A DNA stretch of 64,000 bases, taken from positions 130,892,422 through 130,956,421 of the forward strand of contig CM035806.1 in assembly GCA_020466095.1 (NCBI GenBank), in the 5' to 3' direction. This DNA comes from Chlorops oryzae (lineage: Eukaryota; Arthropoda; Insecta; Diptera; Chloropidae). Positions 23,738 through 35,817 of the stretch are shown here, piece by piece. Below the pieces are notes generated by a model. That model was not told the origin of the DNA and made no database searches. It saw only the letters and a program-made list of their open reading frames with translations. The position numbers and the translations under genes were made by a program. How positions within the stretch are numbered: the first letter of the stretch is position 1; each line of letters starts with the position of its first letter.

Positions 23738-26700
23738 AAACGCTTCAGAAATGAACTTAGGGGCGGCAAACGATTTTTTAGTTTTAGAAGTTTTTAAACG
23801 TTTCTAAAACCTTAGCTTTTTTCAATACTTCTAGGATTGCCAGCCCTACTTACTATATAATATAGTATCCTACTTTATTTTTGAACGATATACTTGACAA
23901 TAAATTATCCTAAAATACTTTATTTTTAATATATACGGCAGTTTTTACAAAACATACATCATGTAGTTCATTGAACCAAATAAATACAGTGGACACCCTC
24001 TATAACGACCTCCTCAAAAACAAGTTTCTCTCTTTCTCAAGGCTTTTTCCCTACATTATATCGCTTTTTTTCTCCTAACAACAAATTCTTTCATCGACGA
24101 TTTTATTTTTCTGGTCCATTGAAATTTATTATAGAGAGTTTCGGCAGTTTTCAGATTGACTACATGCTCACTCGGAATTTTGGCAACTTAGCTACATACT
24201 TATTTATTCAAATATGTATATAGTTAATAATAATTGTAAATTGGTGAAACAAGTCATAGACCAACTAAAAGGTTCTACAAGCATTAAAAAGTGTATATTT
24301 AAGAACAAAAGTGGACTGACTACTAGTAAGTTACTAGTATTTCAGTGTGAGAGATAATTTATATTGAATTTATGGTAGTATGAAAACATCTTATTTTTAT
24401 AAATTTTTTCTTTAAATAAGTATTTGCAATGTTTCGTTTTTTTAAAATTACTATTAGGATGAATTTAAAAATACTTTATTTTTTAATTACTAAATAAGCT
24501 TATACTTTATTTTGCCCTTAGAAAGTTGGCAACCCTAATTACTTCGTTGATACTCTCATTAGAAAACAAAAATCCGAAAAACTGTAATCGATCGTGAGTT
24601 TGTTTCTTTTTAGTTTTGGTTTTCTTCGATAATTATTTATGGTTAATATCCCTGTGTGTGCTTTCCTTGGGAAATGAACTTTTTCGAATGAACGATCGGG
24701 CGTGCCGCATGCAGCAGAACTCCCGTTGTGCTTCGTATTGAACTCCATGCGAGCGGCATATGAAACGGACCTAGTCCAATTGGATCGGGTCAAACCGAAT
24801 TGTAATAGAGAGCGTGTGATAGATTATCGAAGGTGTTGTAAATTTACCATCGTACTTGTTCGTTTGTTTCAAGCAAAAGAAAAGACAATAGAAAATAATC
24901 ATTTAAAATATTTTCGCACACAGACCAACATTGTAAATTGTAGTATGTGGAAGCAGCAAACACAAACACAATATATCGATCGATCGCGATTATAAGGCTT
25001 TTGTTTTTCAAAGGCGAGTCCATCGGTGACATTGAGTGGATCGCGGCGCCAATGATACTAACAAGACCACATTAAAAACTAATCAACGTCATCCCATTAG
25101 CGTTTTCGATACCGAAACCAAGTGAACGATCATCGCCATCATCGAAACGCCCGTTGACGATATATGACGATGTGATAATCCCAGAGAACCAATTATAATC
25201 GGCATATCCTTACAATAAACAAGCACAGGCGCAGTCAGGTAGGCAAAAGGCCATACGTGATTTCACTTTTTACCTTGCCTTCGCATTTGCCTCTGCCGCA
25301 GCTCCCATGATGGTGCCGAAAGTGGTGATGGAACATCAAGCGTAAATTATAAGCTCGCCGCGTTCCGCCAATGGAACCGTAATGATCAGTTCCATCAAAA
25401 GCGCCAGACGGAACGATAATCAAAAAACCGCAAATCGCCCCGGCATGTTTTTCACACTGGCAGCCCTTCAAGCGCTGCCAGCCTACGTTATGACGAACTA
25501 CAATCTGTATGCATTCGGAATTCAGAATGGGGGCATGAGAGCGTGGCAAGGTATTAAATAAAAAAAAAGCACAAAAAAAAAAACAACTAACCGTCATGGC
25601 AATCACTTTAGCCTGATTACCACACAGCAGATGGCTCAATGCGCAGACTATAAACTACGATTAACACAAGACCGACAACGAGCACGTTCATGATCAGCAA
25701 GCTCGAGAATATTGGGAAGCACGGGCAGATCAGGAAGATCGGGCAGATCGCGTAGATGGAGAAGTTGTCGTTGAACCTTTTGGGATGCGATAGGGCGGGA
25801 AATGAAAACAATCAAACCAATCATTCGAAACATCAAGCGTTGCCGAATAGGACAGAAACGCCGCGTCGAACGACCACCGCCGTCTATCGACACAACCTTG
25901 GCTCCTGCTTGGAATCGATGATAATCATCAGAATCTTCATCCACATCCACATCATCAGCATCAGCATCAGCATCACCCTCATTCATGATCATTATCATTG
26001 CAGTCATCTTCATCGGAATGACTTTAGCTGACGCTGTTGAGGCATCAGCGCTCGATTGCGTGGGGGGCGTGAGAGAGGTGGGTTCAACGCTAATCACTAG
26101 CCAAGATTATAAGGAGCAAGCGAGGATACGATGATATTATGACCTGCGATAATATCTTCTTATGCGGCTTGAGTCTTTGATTTCATTTTGCACCATCACG
26201 CATGCGTTCTCCTGTGTGGCACGATCTGTGGTCTTCGCTGTGACCAGCAGAACGCCAATACGTAAATAAACGACTCCTCTTCGTTCGGCTTGCATTGATC
26301 TACCACGCACAGGAGTCTTAATACGCAAGCGCCCCCATCGGCAACAAAAGTTCAGGGCACACAGAGGTTTTGTGCATGCATCATCGACAGACCCGTGCAG
26401 AGAAATTCCTGAGAAACTCTCAATTAGCAAGAAAACTAAAGGCTTATAGGTTACTCCGTGCTGTCGGTTGTGACAATTTCTTTCATAGTTATTCCTTTCT
26501 TTGAATGTTTGTATATAAATTTGCAATTGGGAAAGAAATAGGATGATTTGAAGGATGATTTCGGCTCAGAATGACGGTGGATATGATCTGTAGCACCCGT
26601 TCCAGGTGAAAACTCTGCTCGGCATAGATCATGTTATCGTTGAAGCTCATTATTTATTCCGCTTTCTATATACGAGTTGTACATACTGGTTTCCTCCTCA

Positions 26701-27858
26701 GCTTTTCGAAATCCTTCAGTATTTCTAAAGGATAATCTTTCACTCACTCTACAAAAAGGGGAGCTTTAACAAAATTTAAATCAATTAATACAAAAGAAAA
26801 AAAAAAAAAACTTTACATTAAATAAATTATTTGCGTTTGAAATTTTCGATTCATAAATCATGTGCAGCCAGCTTTACACGATAAACTCTTAAGATGGAGA
26901 ATAAATTCAACGAACTATGCCAAAAAAAAAAAAAAATCCACGCCATTGCTGGCGCCTTGGCGATGTCGCATTTGGAAAGCTTCGTTTGGCCAAAAGGTGC
27001 TGTGGAATACGAAAACGGCAACGGCAGGACAAGATGCATAAATATCATCAGCCGTAAGGAGCAAGGGCAAAGGCAACAGCATTAGGAACCATGTTGGAAG
27101 GCGACGCTGTTCCTTGTGGAAGAGGAAAACATAAATATTTTGCGACATGTCCATTATTTTGCAATCAAATTGCGTGCATTGCAGTGTAATGCAAAAAGGA
27201 TGTTCTTCGCCCTCCTCCTCCCCCTCTTAAACTCCACATTTTTCTTCCTTGTTGCCTTCCATGCTGCCGACAATATTCTTAGTCATTCATTTTATTTCCA
27301 TCTTCCCTTGCATAAAAGCAATTTTCCGAAGTTTTTTGTTCGTTCGTTCGCAGCGAAACTTTTCGCATTTTCATTTTCAATTTCTGTTTTTTTTTTTCTT
27401 GCCCTTGACGATTGGTCCTGCCTCGGTGAGTTTCCCTCCTTCGGTTCTCGTCACCTCACCATATTTCGTTTCGTTTGCGGGCACTACAGCATGAGAATGC
27501 TGGCGCGCATCCTTTAATCGAATTTCGCGTTGAATGCATCAAAGGAAAACAAGAGAAAAATATGGCAGAAAAGTTTATTAAGCCAACGCCTGTGAGGAAA
27601 TGTGGCGCCAAAATGTGAGTCTTCAATGGGAAAATTCATTTTCCTGGTTTTTGGAAAGCACAAATCTTCTGCTTTAAGGTTATGAGATCGCCTATGTGCA
27701 CTTTTTCGCACGTTTTTTGTTACATAATAAGTATCTCAAAAAGATACACATTTATTTTGATTAAAAAGCTTTTAGTGAAAGATAACACTTAGAGGTATTT
27801 TTGAAAAACAGCCAGAAAGTGGCGCGATACCGGAAATTCAGTGAAAAAAATTATTATA
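23738..27858. other. Non-coding stretch
   Basis: A mariner-type end TACAGTGGACACCCTC lies at 23985 without a clear partner. Triplet tracts of CAT/ATC near 25930-26000 produce Asp-rich frames on the minus strand. Frames near 26.1-27.5 kb have no recognisable domain. No gene is supported. Confidence 0.5.
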
Positions 27859-28668
27859 CAGGGTGTTCCATACTCAATGGATCAAAAAAAGGAGGTGATA
27901 GGGGGAGTCCATACAAGCAAACAATTATATGGAAAGGGCGGTTCATCTTGCACTCGTAAGGAGCTAGAGGCGCGGAAATAAGTCGACTAAATTGGTGAGC
28001 ATACTCTTAGGCGGATATGTAAAAGTAAAACACTGTTCAGAATTTTTTAAATTTCTTAGATTTTTCTTTTTCTCATGCCTAAAATTGTGCTCAGTAAATT
28101 TGATTAAAATAACTTTTCTGGGAGTCAAAAATACAAAATAATTATTTTCAAACCTTTGTTTTGCATTGATTGTGAAGTTTTTTTTTAGCAACCATGGTAT
28201 CAAATTGATGAGAAAAACTCAAAGTTTTCGAAAAGAGTAGAATTTTTCACTTATTCAATATATAAATTTTCATCAAAATCGGACGTTATGAAATTTTCGG
28301 ATTTTTTTGGTTTTTGGTCCATAACTCTCTAAACTTCCTCTATCCCCCCCCCCCAAAATTTTTTGGGTTAATGTCTTATAATTGTTCAATATACCACTGT
28401 GGAAAATATAAGCACTATCAAAGCAGTATTTCTCTGGACACGCCACTGTGCAGTGTTAACGGAAAACCGCCAAGCTTTTCATATCATATGTGATTTTGTA
28501 TTTACGGGCAGTAAGTGAGGAGCACCAGTGAAAAAATCAAAATATTGTTTTTTGCATGTAACTGCTCAGGGGTGCATTTGCTATTCCCCCCCCCCCACCC
28601 CCTGCCATACGATTTTTGGTCCGCCTATCACCTCCTTTTTTTTGATCTATTGAGTATGGAACACCCTG
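27859..28668. mobile_element. Mariner-type MITE, CAGGGTGTTCCATACTC ends
   Basis: About 45 bp at each end are inverted copies, starting CAGGGTGTTCCATACTCAAT, with TA outside each end (27857-27858 and 28669-28670), as for Tc1/mariner insertions. The 810-bp interior holds poly-C runs (28346-28355, 28587-28600) and no transposase. Its right half shares CTCAGGGGTGCATTTG and an adjacent ACGATTTTT block with the element at 34139-34574, so the two are relatives. Confidence 0.72.
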
Positions 28669-29557
28669 TATATTTATTTTATTTTTGGTGCAAAAATTTT
28701 TCTCAGTGTAAAATTCAAAACAAATTTTTTTAGACTCCTTGATGGATTCTCAATCAGTAAAGATGTGGTTAGTTATTGTCGCTATCATGGAGAAACAAAT
28801 TTTTGCCAACGGTGGAAAAAATTGTTTCCGAAAATCAAGGATGATAGACTATAAGGTTACCACAATTAGAGTTCAAAATTTGATTCTTCTGCGCATGTAA
28901 ACTTGTTGCGAAAACTATCAAGACAACAAATTACATACTTACATCGTCCTTAAAAAAAAGAGATTCTTCTAAAATGAAAAATTAACAAAACAATAAAACA
29001 AATTTAATCACTTGAATTAATAGTAAAACTGGAAAGTTTTCACAAAAATATTTTTTAAAATTTACGCAACTCTGTGGCAGGACCATCAAAAACGTCACAA
29101 GTTCTTGGATAAATGTAATATCTGAAGCATGTCGTATTCTTATATTCTTTATAGAATATAGGATAAAGAAGAATAAAGAATTCTTGCCGAAAATCCACGT
29201 AGGCACTATGTACTCATGTATGTTTGTATGTATGTTGGAGTAGCTGTCACTTAGGCCACAAAGGTTTTCTTGGTTTGCGTGAGTTTATGTCTTTTTTGGT
29301 AATGTGCCCCTAACATGAGATTTTTGAAAACCCAGTGCTAGACTTGGAACATTACACTCCGTTTTGCATGTGCCGGGAATCGAACCTCGGACCCCGCGAT
29401 CAAGAGCATAGCATGCATCCCGTAAGCTATCCCAGAGCCACAAGTAGGGATCATACACTGCTATGAATAATTAGAAGGTGTCTTCAGAATTTTAATTCAA
29501 TCGGTCCATTAGAACACGAGATCTGGTGACAAGAGGCTTGAGAAAAGTCGTTCTTAC
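28669..29557. other. Non-coding stretch
   Basis: AT-rich with one minus-strand tRNA-like unit, listed separately. No coding signal. Confidence 0.5.
29371..29445 (-). repeat. tRNA-like unit
   Basis: On the minus strand a perfect box B, GGTTCGATTCC (29376-29386), follows a weak box A region, TGGCTCTGGGA (29430-29440). The distance is tRNA-like. Acceptor ends do not obviously pair, so I call it a SINE head or pseudo-tRNA. Confidence 0.45.
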
Positions 29558-31125
29558 TAGAGGTGGGCGCGTGCTTAATTTTTCAGGCACGGCCCGACAC
29601 GGTCACGAAAGAGGCAGCTGCAAACACGCACGCGCGAAAATTCAAAAAGCACGGCACGCACGAAAAAAGCACGAAATGAAACAGAAAAAATTGTTGTGTG
29701 GACTTTTGCATGTTTTTATTAGTCCACCTTAATATTACCCCTCTTTTCTAAAATTTCCCCCTTTTTGTTGTTATACCCGACACACTCTGTGTCGAGGGTA
29801 TATTGCGTTTGTGTGGTTGTGTGTAACACCCAGAACCAGTCGAGATAGGCCATAAAAAATGTATACAGAAATTATCAGCGTCACCAGGAGATTCGATTTA
29901 GACATGTCCGTCTGTCTGTCTGTCTGTCCGTCTGTCTGTCTGTCCGTCTGTCTGTCTGTCCGTCTGTCTGTCTGTCCGTCTGTCTGTCCGTTTGTCTGTC
30001 TGTCCGTCTGTCTGTTTGTATACAGTTATCTTATCGAAGGAGTTGGGCTATCTTGACAAAATTTGGTATGCGTGCTCACAGCGACATGAGTAAGAACAAG
30101 TTCGAGATCGGACCATTTTTAGGGGTACCTCCAGTACTTACTAGGGTCTGTTACGAAAATCACAAAATCTGCTCTAAAATCGAAGTTTTTTAACATATTT
30201 TAATGAAATTTGATATTTGAACATGTTTCAAGACAAGTAATACGATTTCCAAAAATTTTAAAAGTGGGCGTGGCAGAAGGGCGTTTCTCGCAATTTTTCC
30301 CCTACACCCGAAATTCAAATGGGACTTGAACGAAAGTTGGCACTTATGCCTCGTTTGTAGCCACAAACATCCTCCCCAAAAAATTTTTGGTAGGTCCATT
30401 ATTAAGGGTACCTCCAGTACTAGGGTATGTCACAAAAATCTCAAAAGTGCCTCAAATTCGGATTTTTTCGAAATATTTCAATAAAACTTAGGATAAGAGC
30501 GTATATCTAGGCCTCCGATTAGAATTTAAAAAAAATGGAAAAGTGAGCGTGGCAGTTTTCATAAAGAAATTTAACAAAGGTCGGTATTTGGGGCCCCTTA
30601 TGAATTTAAACACTTCTTGATATTAAAAATTATTTGAACATGTGTGAGTGTGTCGGGGTATATATTGTCAGGCTCGCCTGACTATAACACCCTTACTTGT
30701 TTTTCTTGATTTTTATTGCGACTTTACCGTTATCGTTTTCTTAAATGCCGTTGTAGGTATAAATAAATTTCGAATAAGTTAAACTTCGTGCCTTTTTCTC
30801 ATCTCTTCTGTAAGGTAATAGATATTTTCGATACAAGTCTCGAAATGAAGCTTTTTTTCGCACGAGTGGTAAAAAATGCTTCTTCATCGAAATTTCCCTC
30901 TTAAAATTTTTCAGATTTTGGGCGATAATTCTAGATTTGCCGATAAATTGAAGTTAAAAGTTTATTTCTCTGGTAAAAAAATAAATTTTCGTGCTGTTTT
31001 CGTGCTTTTAGGCAAACCCAGGCACGTACGTGCACGCACGAAATCGGATTTTCAGGCACGAGCCGGCGTGATCACGCAGAGCCACGATAGACCACGAAAA
31101 AAAGCACGGCCCGCGCCCACCTCTA
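29558..31125. mobile_element. hAT-type element with CACG words, interrupted
   Basis: It starts TAGAGGTGGGCGCGTGC and ends GCGCCCACCTCTA, with a perfect 8-bp duplication GTTCTTAC (29550-29557 and 31126-31133). Both ends are dense in CACG and CGTG words (CACGGCACGCACG and similar). A type-H2 DINE-1-like element is nested at 29772-30699; without it the hAT element is about 640 bp. No transposase is present. Confidence 0.8.
29772..30699 (+). mobile_element. DINE-1-like element, type H2
   Basis: Begins TATACCCGACACACTCTGTG, where CGACACA and TGTGTCG form a hairpin. It continues through GATTTAGACATGTCCGTCTG into a GTCT/GTCC microsatellite (29907-30018), then blocks around GTGGGCGTGGCAGAAGGGCG, and ends with the palindrome GTCAGGCTCGCCTGAC followed by TATAACACCCTTACTTG. 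A GTCY microsatellite and a 3' hairpin are hallmarks of DINE-1/HINE elements. Confidence 0.65.
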
Positions 31126-31133
31126 GTTCTTAC

Positions 31134-31589
31134 CTGCAGGAACAGTATTATCGTGGCCTCACTTAACAGCTGCAAGTTCGCTGATAATTGGTGTGCCGAC
31201 GTCTTTTGTTTTGAAGGAGAGGACATTAAGATAGTTGTCGAGCCTCAGACTACACAGGGCAACACAATCGTCCATTGTATGGAAAACTATCTCTTAGTCT
31301 TGAAGGCAAAATCTGCATTCAGAGTCCCCTACCAGATGCGTCTTGTGGAGTTAGTATTTTAGGCGGTAGTGCCCTGAGACAGTGGAAAACAATCGATCTG
31401 TGTCTGGTATCCCTAACCTTTACATTTCTGAGGTCCTGACTATACACACATATGTATGTACAGTAAACTCCCGGAAAAGTTAATCGACTTGTCCCGAGGG
31501 CTGTTAACTTTTCTCAAAAATTAACTTTTAATTTTGAAAATATTCGAAATATAATAAGTAGAGGGATATAGAATATATAATCCAGAAAT
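31134..31589. other. Non-coding stretch with one mariner-type end
   Basis: TACAGTAAACTCCCGGAAAAG at 31459 is inverted with respect to the sequence ending CCCGAGCGTACTGTA at 34900. The two look like ends of one mariner-type element now separated by the left arm of the large inverted duplication. Confidence 0.45.
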
Positions 31590-33885
31590 GTTTTATTGAT
31601 TTTCAATTGATTATTTTTAACTCCTAGCACATATCTACTGTTTAAAATTTTTACAGTAAAAAATGATACTCTTAGGGCCGGTCTTTTAAAGTCTGATTAA
31701 ATCTCTGGTTTCGTTACCACAGTCGAGCCACAGTTTAAAAGACACAATTTATGTTTAACATTGGATATAACCAAGGGTTATTATTAATCAGACTTTAAAA
31801 GACCGGCCCTTAGGCGCATAGCCTTCAACCTAGTTTAAACTTTTTGAAGGTATAAACTTTCAGATGATAGTCTACGTGAGAGTTTAAACCAGGCTCATTA
31901 AAATTATATGAACATTTTTAAAAAATCAACATATTGCAATGGTATTTGATCGAGTTAAACTGACATGGGGACTTAAAGAATATACCTATTCGAAAATTTA
32001 AACTTTCGAAGCAAAAACAAAAAAAAATTTATTTTCGGACTATAAAAGAAGCTCAAATTATGTTGCGCTCAAATTTTTGATTAAAACAATATGCTAAAAG
32101 AAGTCATAATGTTTACTGGGATGGGTCTGCATTAGCACATTAAATTGCTCTATTAATTTTTGACAAACTTTGACTAAAGTTATAAACGAATTAAGCTGCA
32201 AATCGTGTCTTAACACAACAAATATATACTATCAAACAGGTCAGTTTAAATTAGTTTTAGTTATCGCGAGTCCACTGTTTGACCTATGACAAAATGCTTT
32301 ATAGACACGAACCAAAATTTAGACACAGCCATATGGACCGTTTACTTTGAAAGTTGTGTAACTCTGGTCGAGCTTGGACAAGAACTGTTGTTGAACATGC
32401 CTAGTTCGTACGCGAACTATTGTTGAACAAATTTAACTTAGTCTCAAACCTTTGCCGGTATATAGCTGAGACAGGAACTATTGGTGAACATTCCTAGCAT
32501 GGACAAAATAAATAGTTGGAAATACCTGGCTCAACAACCACTATTGTTGAACGTGATTAGCTAGGACAGGAACTATTAATGGCGGTGCTATCTCAGACAA
32601 CAACTACTGTTGATAAAGCATAGCTTGGACAAAACATTATTGAACGGGATTAGCTAAGACAGGAGCTGTTGTTGTACTTGCCTATCTCAGACGTGAACCA
32701 AAAGTATATTTCGAATTATTTTTATCGAGTATTGAAAGTACATACATACGTATATTATTTTCAGAGCAACCAAAAATATGCCCGAAAAATTCAAAAAAAT
32801 GCGCATATGCACGAAAAACTTATGAAAATCCCCCAAAAAATGCACTCAATTTTGTTGTTGTTTTTATTCGAAATATTGATTATTTTGATTGCAGTATATA
32901 ACAAGATGTTGCGTAAGGTTTTCCTATATAAGCTAACCAACTAACCGTAATAAAAAGTTTTTAACCCACTCTTTTTCTTTTGGTATTTTGCTTCGTACCA
33001 GCTTTTGCTAAGAAATAACGTTTTTTTTTTTTGTATGATCAGTGCTAACACAAAACATTTTTTCTACAACCCAAAAAGAAAAACGACAAAAAAAAACCAG
33101 ATTTGTTGTAGTCTTTTTGACGGACACTTTGTTAATACTTGTGAGCTCCTCAATAATGTTTATTTGATTACAACAAATTTATAAGTAGTATAAAAATTAC
33201 AATGTCGTATAATATGAAAGGCGACCATGCCACTCTTCCATCTCTTTACAACAAACACAAGCCAATTGCTGAGATCAATACACACCCATGCAGACGTTAT
33301 TTATAATTATGTACTATACTTTGAAGTATAACAAAGTTGTATTTTTTGCAGTATATATATGAAGTTTTATGAAGGCCATAGCTAAATTTTGTTGAAAAAT
33401 GCACGAAAATGCCTGAAACCCCTAAATATGCTTTAAATCGCCAAAAATGCAATTTGCATATTTTTGGTTGCTCTGATTATTTTCATAGCCACCGACAGCA
33501 AAATCGTTTCTCAAAGAGTACAAAGTGAACCACAATTTAAATCAATAACAATTGATTGATTTGTATATGCTTTATGCACAAAAAACTGTTGTCGAACCAA
33601 TGTAGACTAACATTGAAATTTGCAAGATGTTTTTGCGTTTTCCGGGAAATTGTAAATTTCTACTTATGCCACTTTAGTTGCTGATGTGCGATATGCTACA
33701 TATATACACTATATATAATTATACATATAATACATTTACTAGAGTTGCAACAGATATCCGGCCACTATCCGGTATCCGGCCTTGTATTTAGTATCCGGCC
33801 AGATACCGGATACCATCTATATCCGGCCGCCGGATACCTCACATTAAACATCTGCTATATCGCATTTGTACTTCGAATGCAGATT
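31590..33885. repeat. Left arm of 6.36 kb inverted duplication
   Basis: The 2296-bp arm is the reverse complement of 35672-37947. Long stretches match base for base, including a 91-codon frame that reads identically in both arms (32669-32944 and 36593-36868). A patch near 33480-33650 is visibly more diverged. The arm contains a Harbinger-type MITE and, at its inner end, 150 bp of the TATCCGG hAT family cut off at AGATT. Confidence 0.85.
31675..31809. mobile_element. Harbinger-type MITE
   Basis: A 135-bp element with ends GGGCCGGTCTTTTAAAGTCT and its inverse, flanked by TTA on both sides (31672-31674, 31810-31812). A 3-bp TTA duplication and GGG ends fit PIF/Harbinger. The second copy at 37728-37862 exists because the host arm was duplicated, not by a second insertion. 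Confidence 0.7.
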
Positions 33886-33886
33886 G

Positions 33887-34070
33887 AACAAGTAAGAAAG
33901 CTAAAGTCCGTCAAGCCCGACTTTGAAATACCCAGCGTCCCGACATTATGAGCGCACTATATTTTGCTTCTCTATTTGTGGGCGTGGCAGTGGGCGGGCT
34001 ACATAAATTATTTTCCTACACCTTTCATTCGCCTTGATGAACCCATGTTGCGAATTTGAAGCTTCTACGC
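33887..34070 (+). mobile_element. Truncated DINE-1-like element, type H1
   Basis: CAAGTAAGAAAGCTAAAGTC with its hairpin and the first GTGGGCGTGGCAGTGG block, then a break at CTTCTACGCC into unrelated sequence. It abuts the broken hAT end at the inner edge of the left arm. Confidence 0.65.
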
Positions 34071-34138
34071 CAACAAAACCTAAAAGCTCCAAAAGGTAAA
34101 CTCTGCTTAATAGAAAATTTTAGCTGGAATTACGTATG

Positions 34139-34574
34139 CAGGGTATCCCGTTGACATATGGGGTACCAAATTAAAGGTAATCGATCCAGCATTTTGAATA
34201 AAATAAAAACTTTGGGTGTTAATTGGACACTTTTCATACCAAAATGGCTTCCAAAGAAAAAAACTTGAAAGGTTTTTCAGAATTTTTCACTTTGGCCGTT
34301 TATTTTTCCCTCAATGGATCAAATTTTTACCATTTGTTTAATTTTGCCTAAAAGCACATACAATTGGCTTTCAAACTACATTACAATTTTTTTTCTACAA
34401 TTAACCATTGGCGTGGGAGAATTTTTTTTCTGGACTTAGTGTCAAAAAACTTTAAAGCCACATAACTCCTCAGGGGTGCATTTGGGACCCCACCCTCGCG
34501 TACGATTTTTTGTTCATCTTGCACCCCCCTACCAGCCGTTTTTAGGAATTTACTTCCAAACGGGACACCCTGTA
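34139..34574. mobile_element. Mariner-type MITE, CAGGGTATCCCGTT ends
   Basis: Starts CAGGGTATCCCGTT and ends AACGGGACACCCTG, followed by TA. The interior shares the CTCAGGGGTGCATTTG block with the element at 27859-28668. Confidence 0.6.
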
Positions 34575-34969
34575 GAAAACGGATTCTCAGAAATCCGGGA
34601 ATATCCGTTTGTGCGTACAATGTAGTTTTTGCTCTCTTTGTTCAGTTGTGTATTCAAACTTGTTGATTTTGCCCGTATAAAATGATCTCTAAAAACCGAA
34701 AGTGGCATGATCTCATATAAAATATTTTTTCAATTTTTCCAAATACATAAAAATTTGTTTGAATCAGATAAAAATAACGTTTAAAAATATAATTCCAACT
34801 TTATTTTGGTCTAAAATGAGGACAATCATGAACGTCAACAATCTGGTAAACGTCAACACTCGCGGTTTAAATTAGTTGACGTTATCCCGAGCGTACTGTA
34901 TGTTGTTATTCTGGAAAGATGTGTTGTGAAAATCTTAGAAATTAAAGTTGAAGTGTCCCCCGACCAATA

Positions 34970-35186
34970 CAGTCGAATCTGGATTTAGTGAATCAATTTT
35001 CGCACGTCCTGTTCATTGCATCCAGATTATTTACAGGCCCGTCGAGAGAAATTCCGGGGCCCCCTCACAAAAATCTGAGACCAAAAAAAAAGTCCCATGT
35101 CAATTTTCATCCCCTTCAGAAAGCCCGGGCCCGGCGAAAATCCCCTTTTCATTAATTCAGAGATTCGTTATATCCAGATTTTACTG
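34970..35186. mobile_element. Mariner-type MITE, 217 bp
   Basis: Starts CAGTCGAATCTGGATTTAG and ends ATATCCAGATTTTACTG, with TA outside both ends (34968-34969, 35187-35188). Non-coding. Confidence 0.65.
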
Positions 35187-35193
35187 TATATGT

Positions 35194-35817
35194 TAGTGTT
35201 GCAACGGATAGTGTATCCGTCCGTATGCTAGGCCGGATATCTGGATATCCGGCTGCCGGATAGTCAATGTTTTATGGTGTATATTTTTTGGTTTTAAGGC
35301 CATATTGAACGGCAGAGCAATGATCCTGGGCGTTACCGTTTGGTAGAAAAATTCCTTTCACAGAGACATTTACTTCAGCAAAATCTTGACTCCCTACCAT
35401 AGCTAGAAAAAAAGTTATTCAAAAAATAAAATTCCATTCAACATGGTAAGGCATACGAATTGCAAACATTTAAAGCGCTTTTTCTCGAAACTGCAAATAA
35501 TGACTTAAGCTGTTATTGCTTATTGCCACAGATTGTTTGACACATAACACTTTTGAGTAGTGCTTGTTTCGAGTGGTTGCACCGAACTGCAATAAAAAAT
35601 CTCTGAAAATGGATATTTTCTGTGAAAATGTTAGCGGAACTGCATCATTTCCTGGATTCGCTCCATTTTTAAATCTGCATTCGAAGTACAAATGCGATAT
35701 AGCAGATGTTTAATGTGAGGTATCCGGCGGCCGGATATAGATGGTATCCGGTATCTGGCCGGATACTAAATACAAGGCCGGATACCGGATAGTGGCCGGA
35801 TATCTGTTGCAACTCTA
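35194..35817. mobile_element. hAT-type MITE with TATCCGG words
   Basis: The 624-bp element starts TAGTGTTGCAACGGATA and ends TATCTGTTGCAACTCTA. The flanks GTATATGT and GTAAATGT form an 8-bp duplication with one mismatch. Runs of TATCCGGC/GCCGGATA words fill about 60 bp at the left end and 130 bp at the right. Same family as 178-532. The inner boundary of the right arm of the large inverted duplication falls inside this element. Confidence 0.78.

Noticed and set aside
25648..26097. 149-codon minus-strand frame with Asp-Ala repeats
   Set aside because: Centred on a CATCAG/CATCAC triplet tract; no start context or homologous domain.
11956..29445. Four tRNA-like units as functional tRNA genes
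   Set aside because: Box A/B promoters are visible but acceptor and anticodon stems do not pair convincingly; they are inside or next to transposable elements.
29859..30056. Cys/Val/Ser/Leu-repeat frame, possible small secreted protein
   Set aside because: Translation of the GTCT/GTCC microsatellite in an H2 element.
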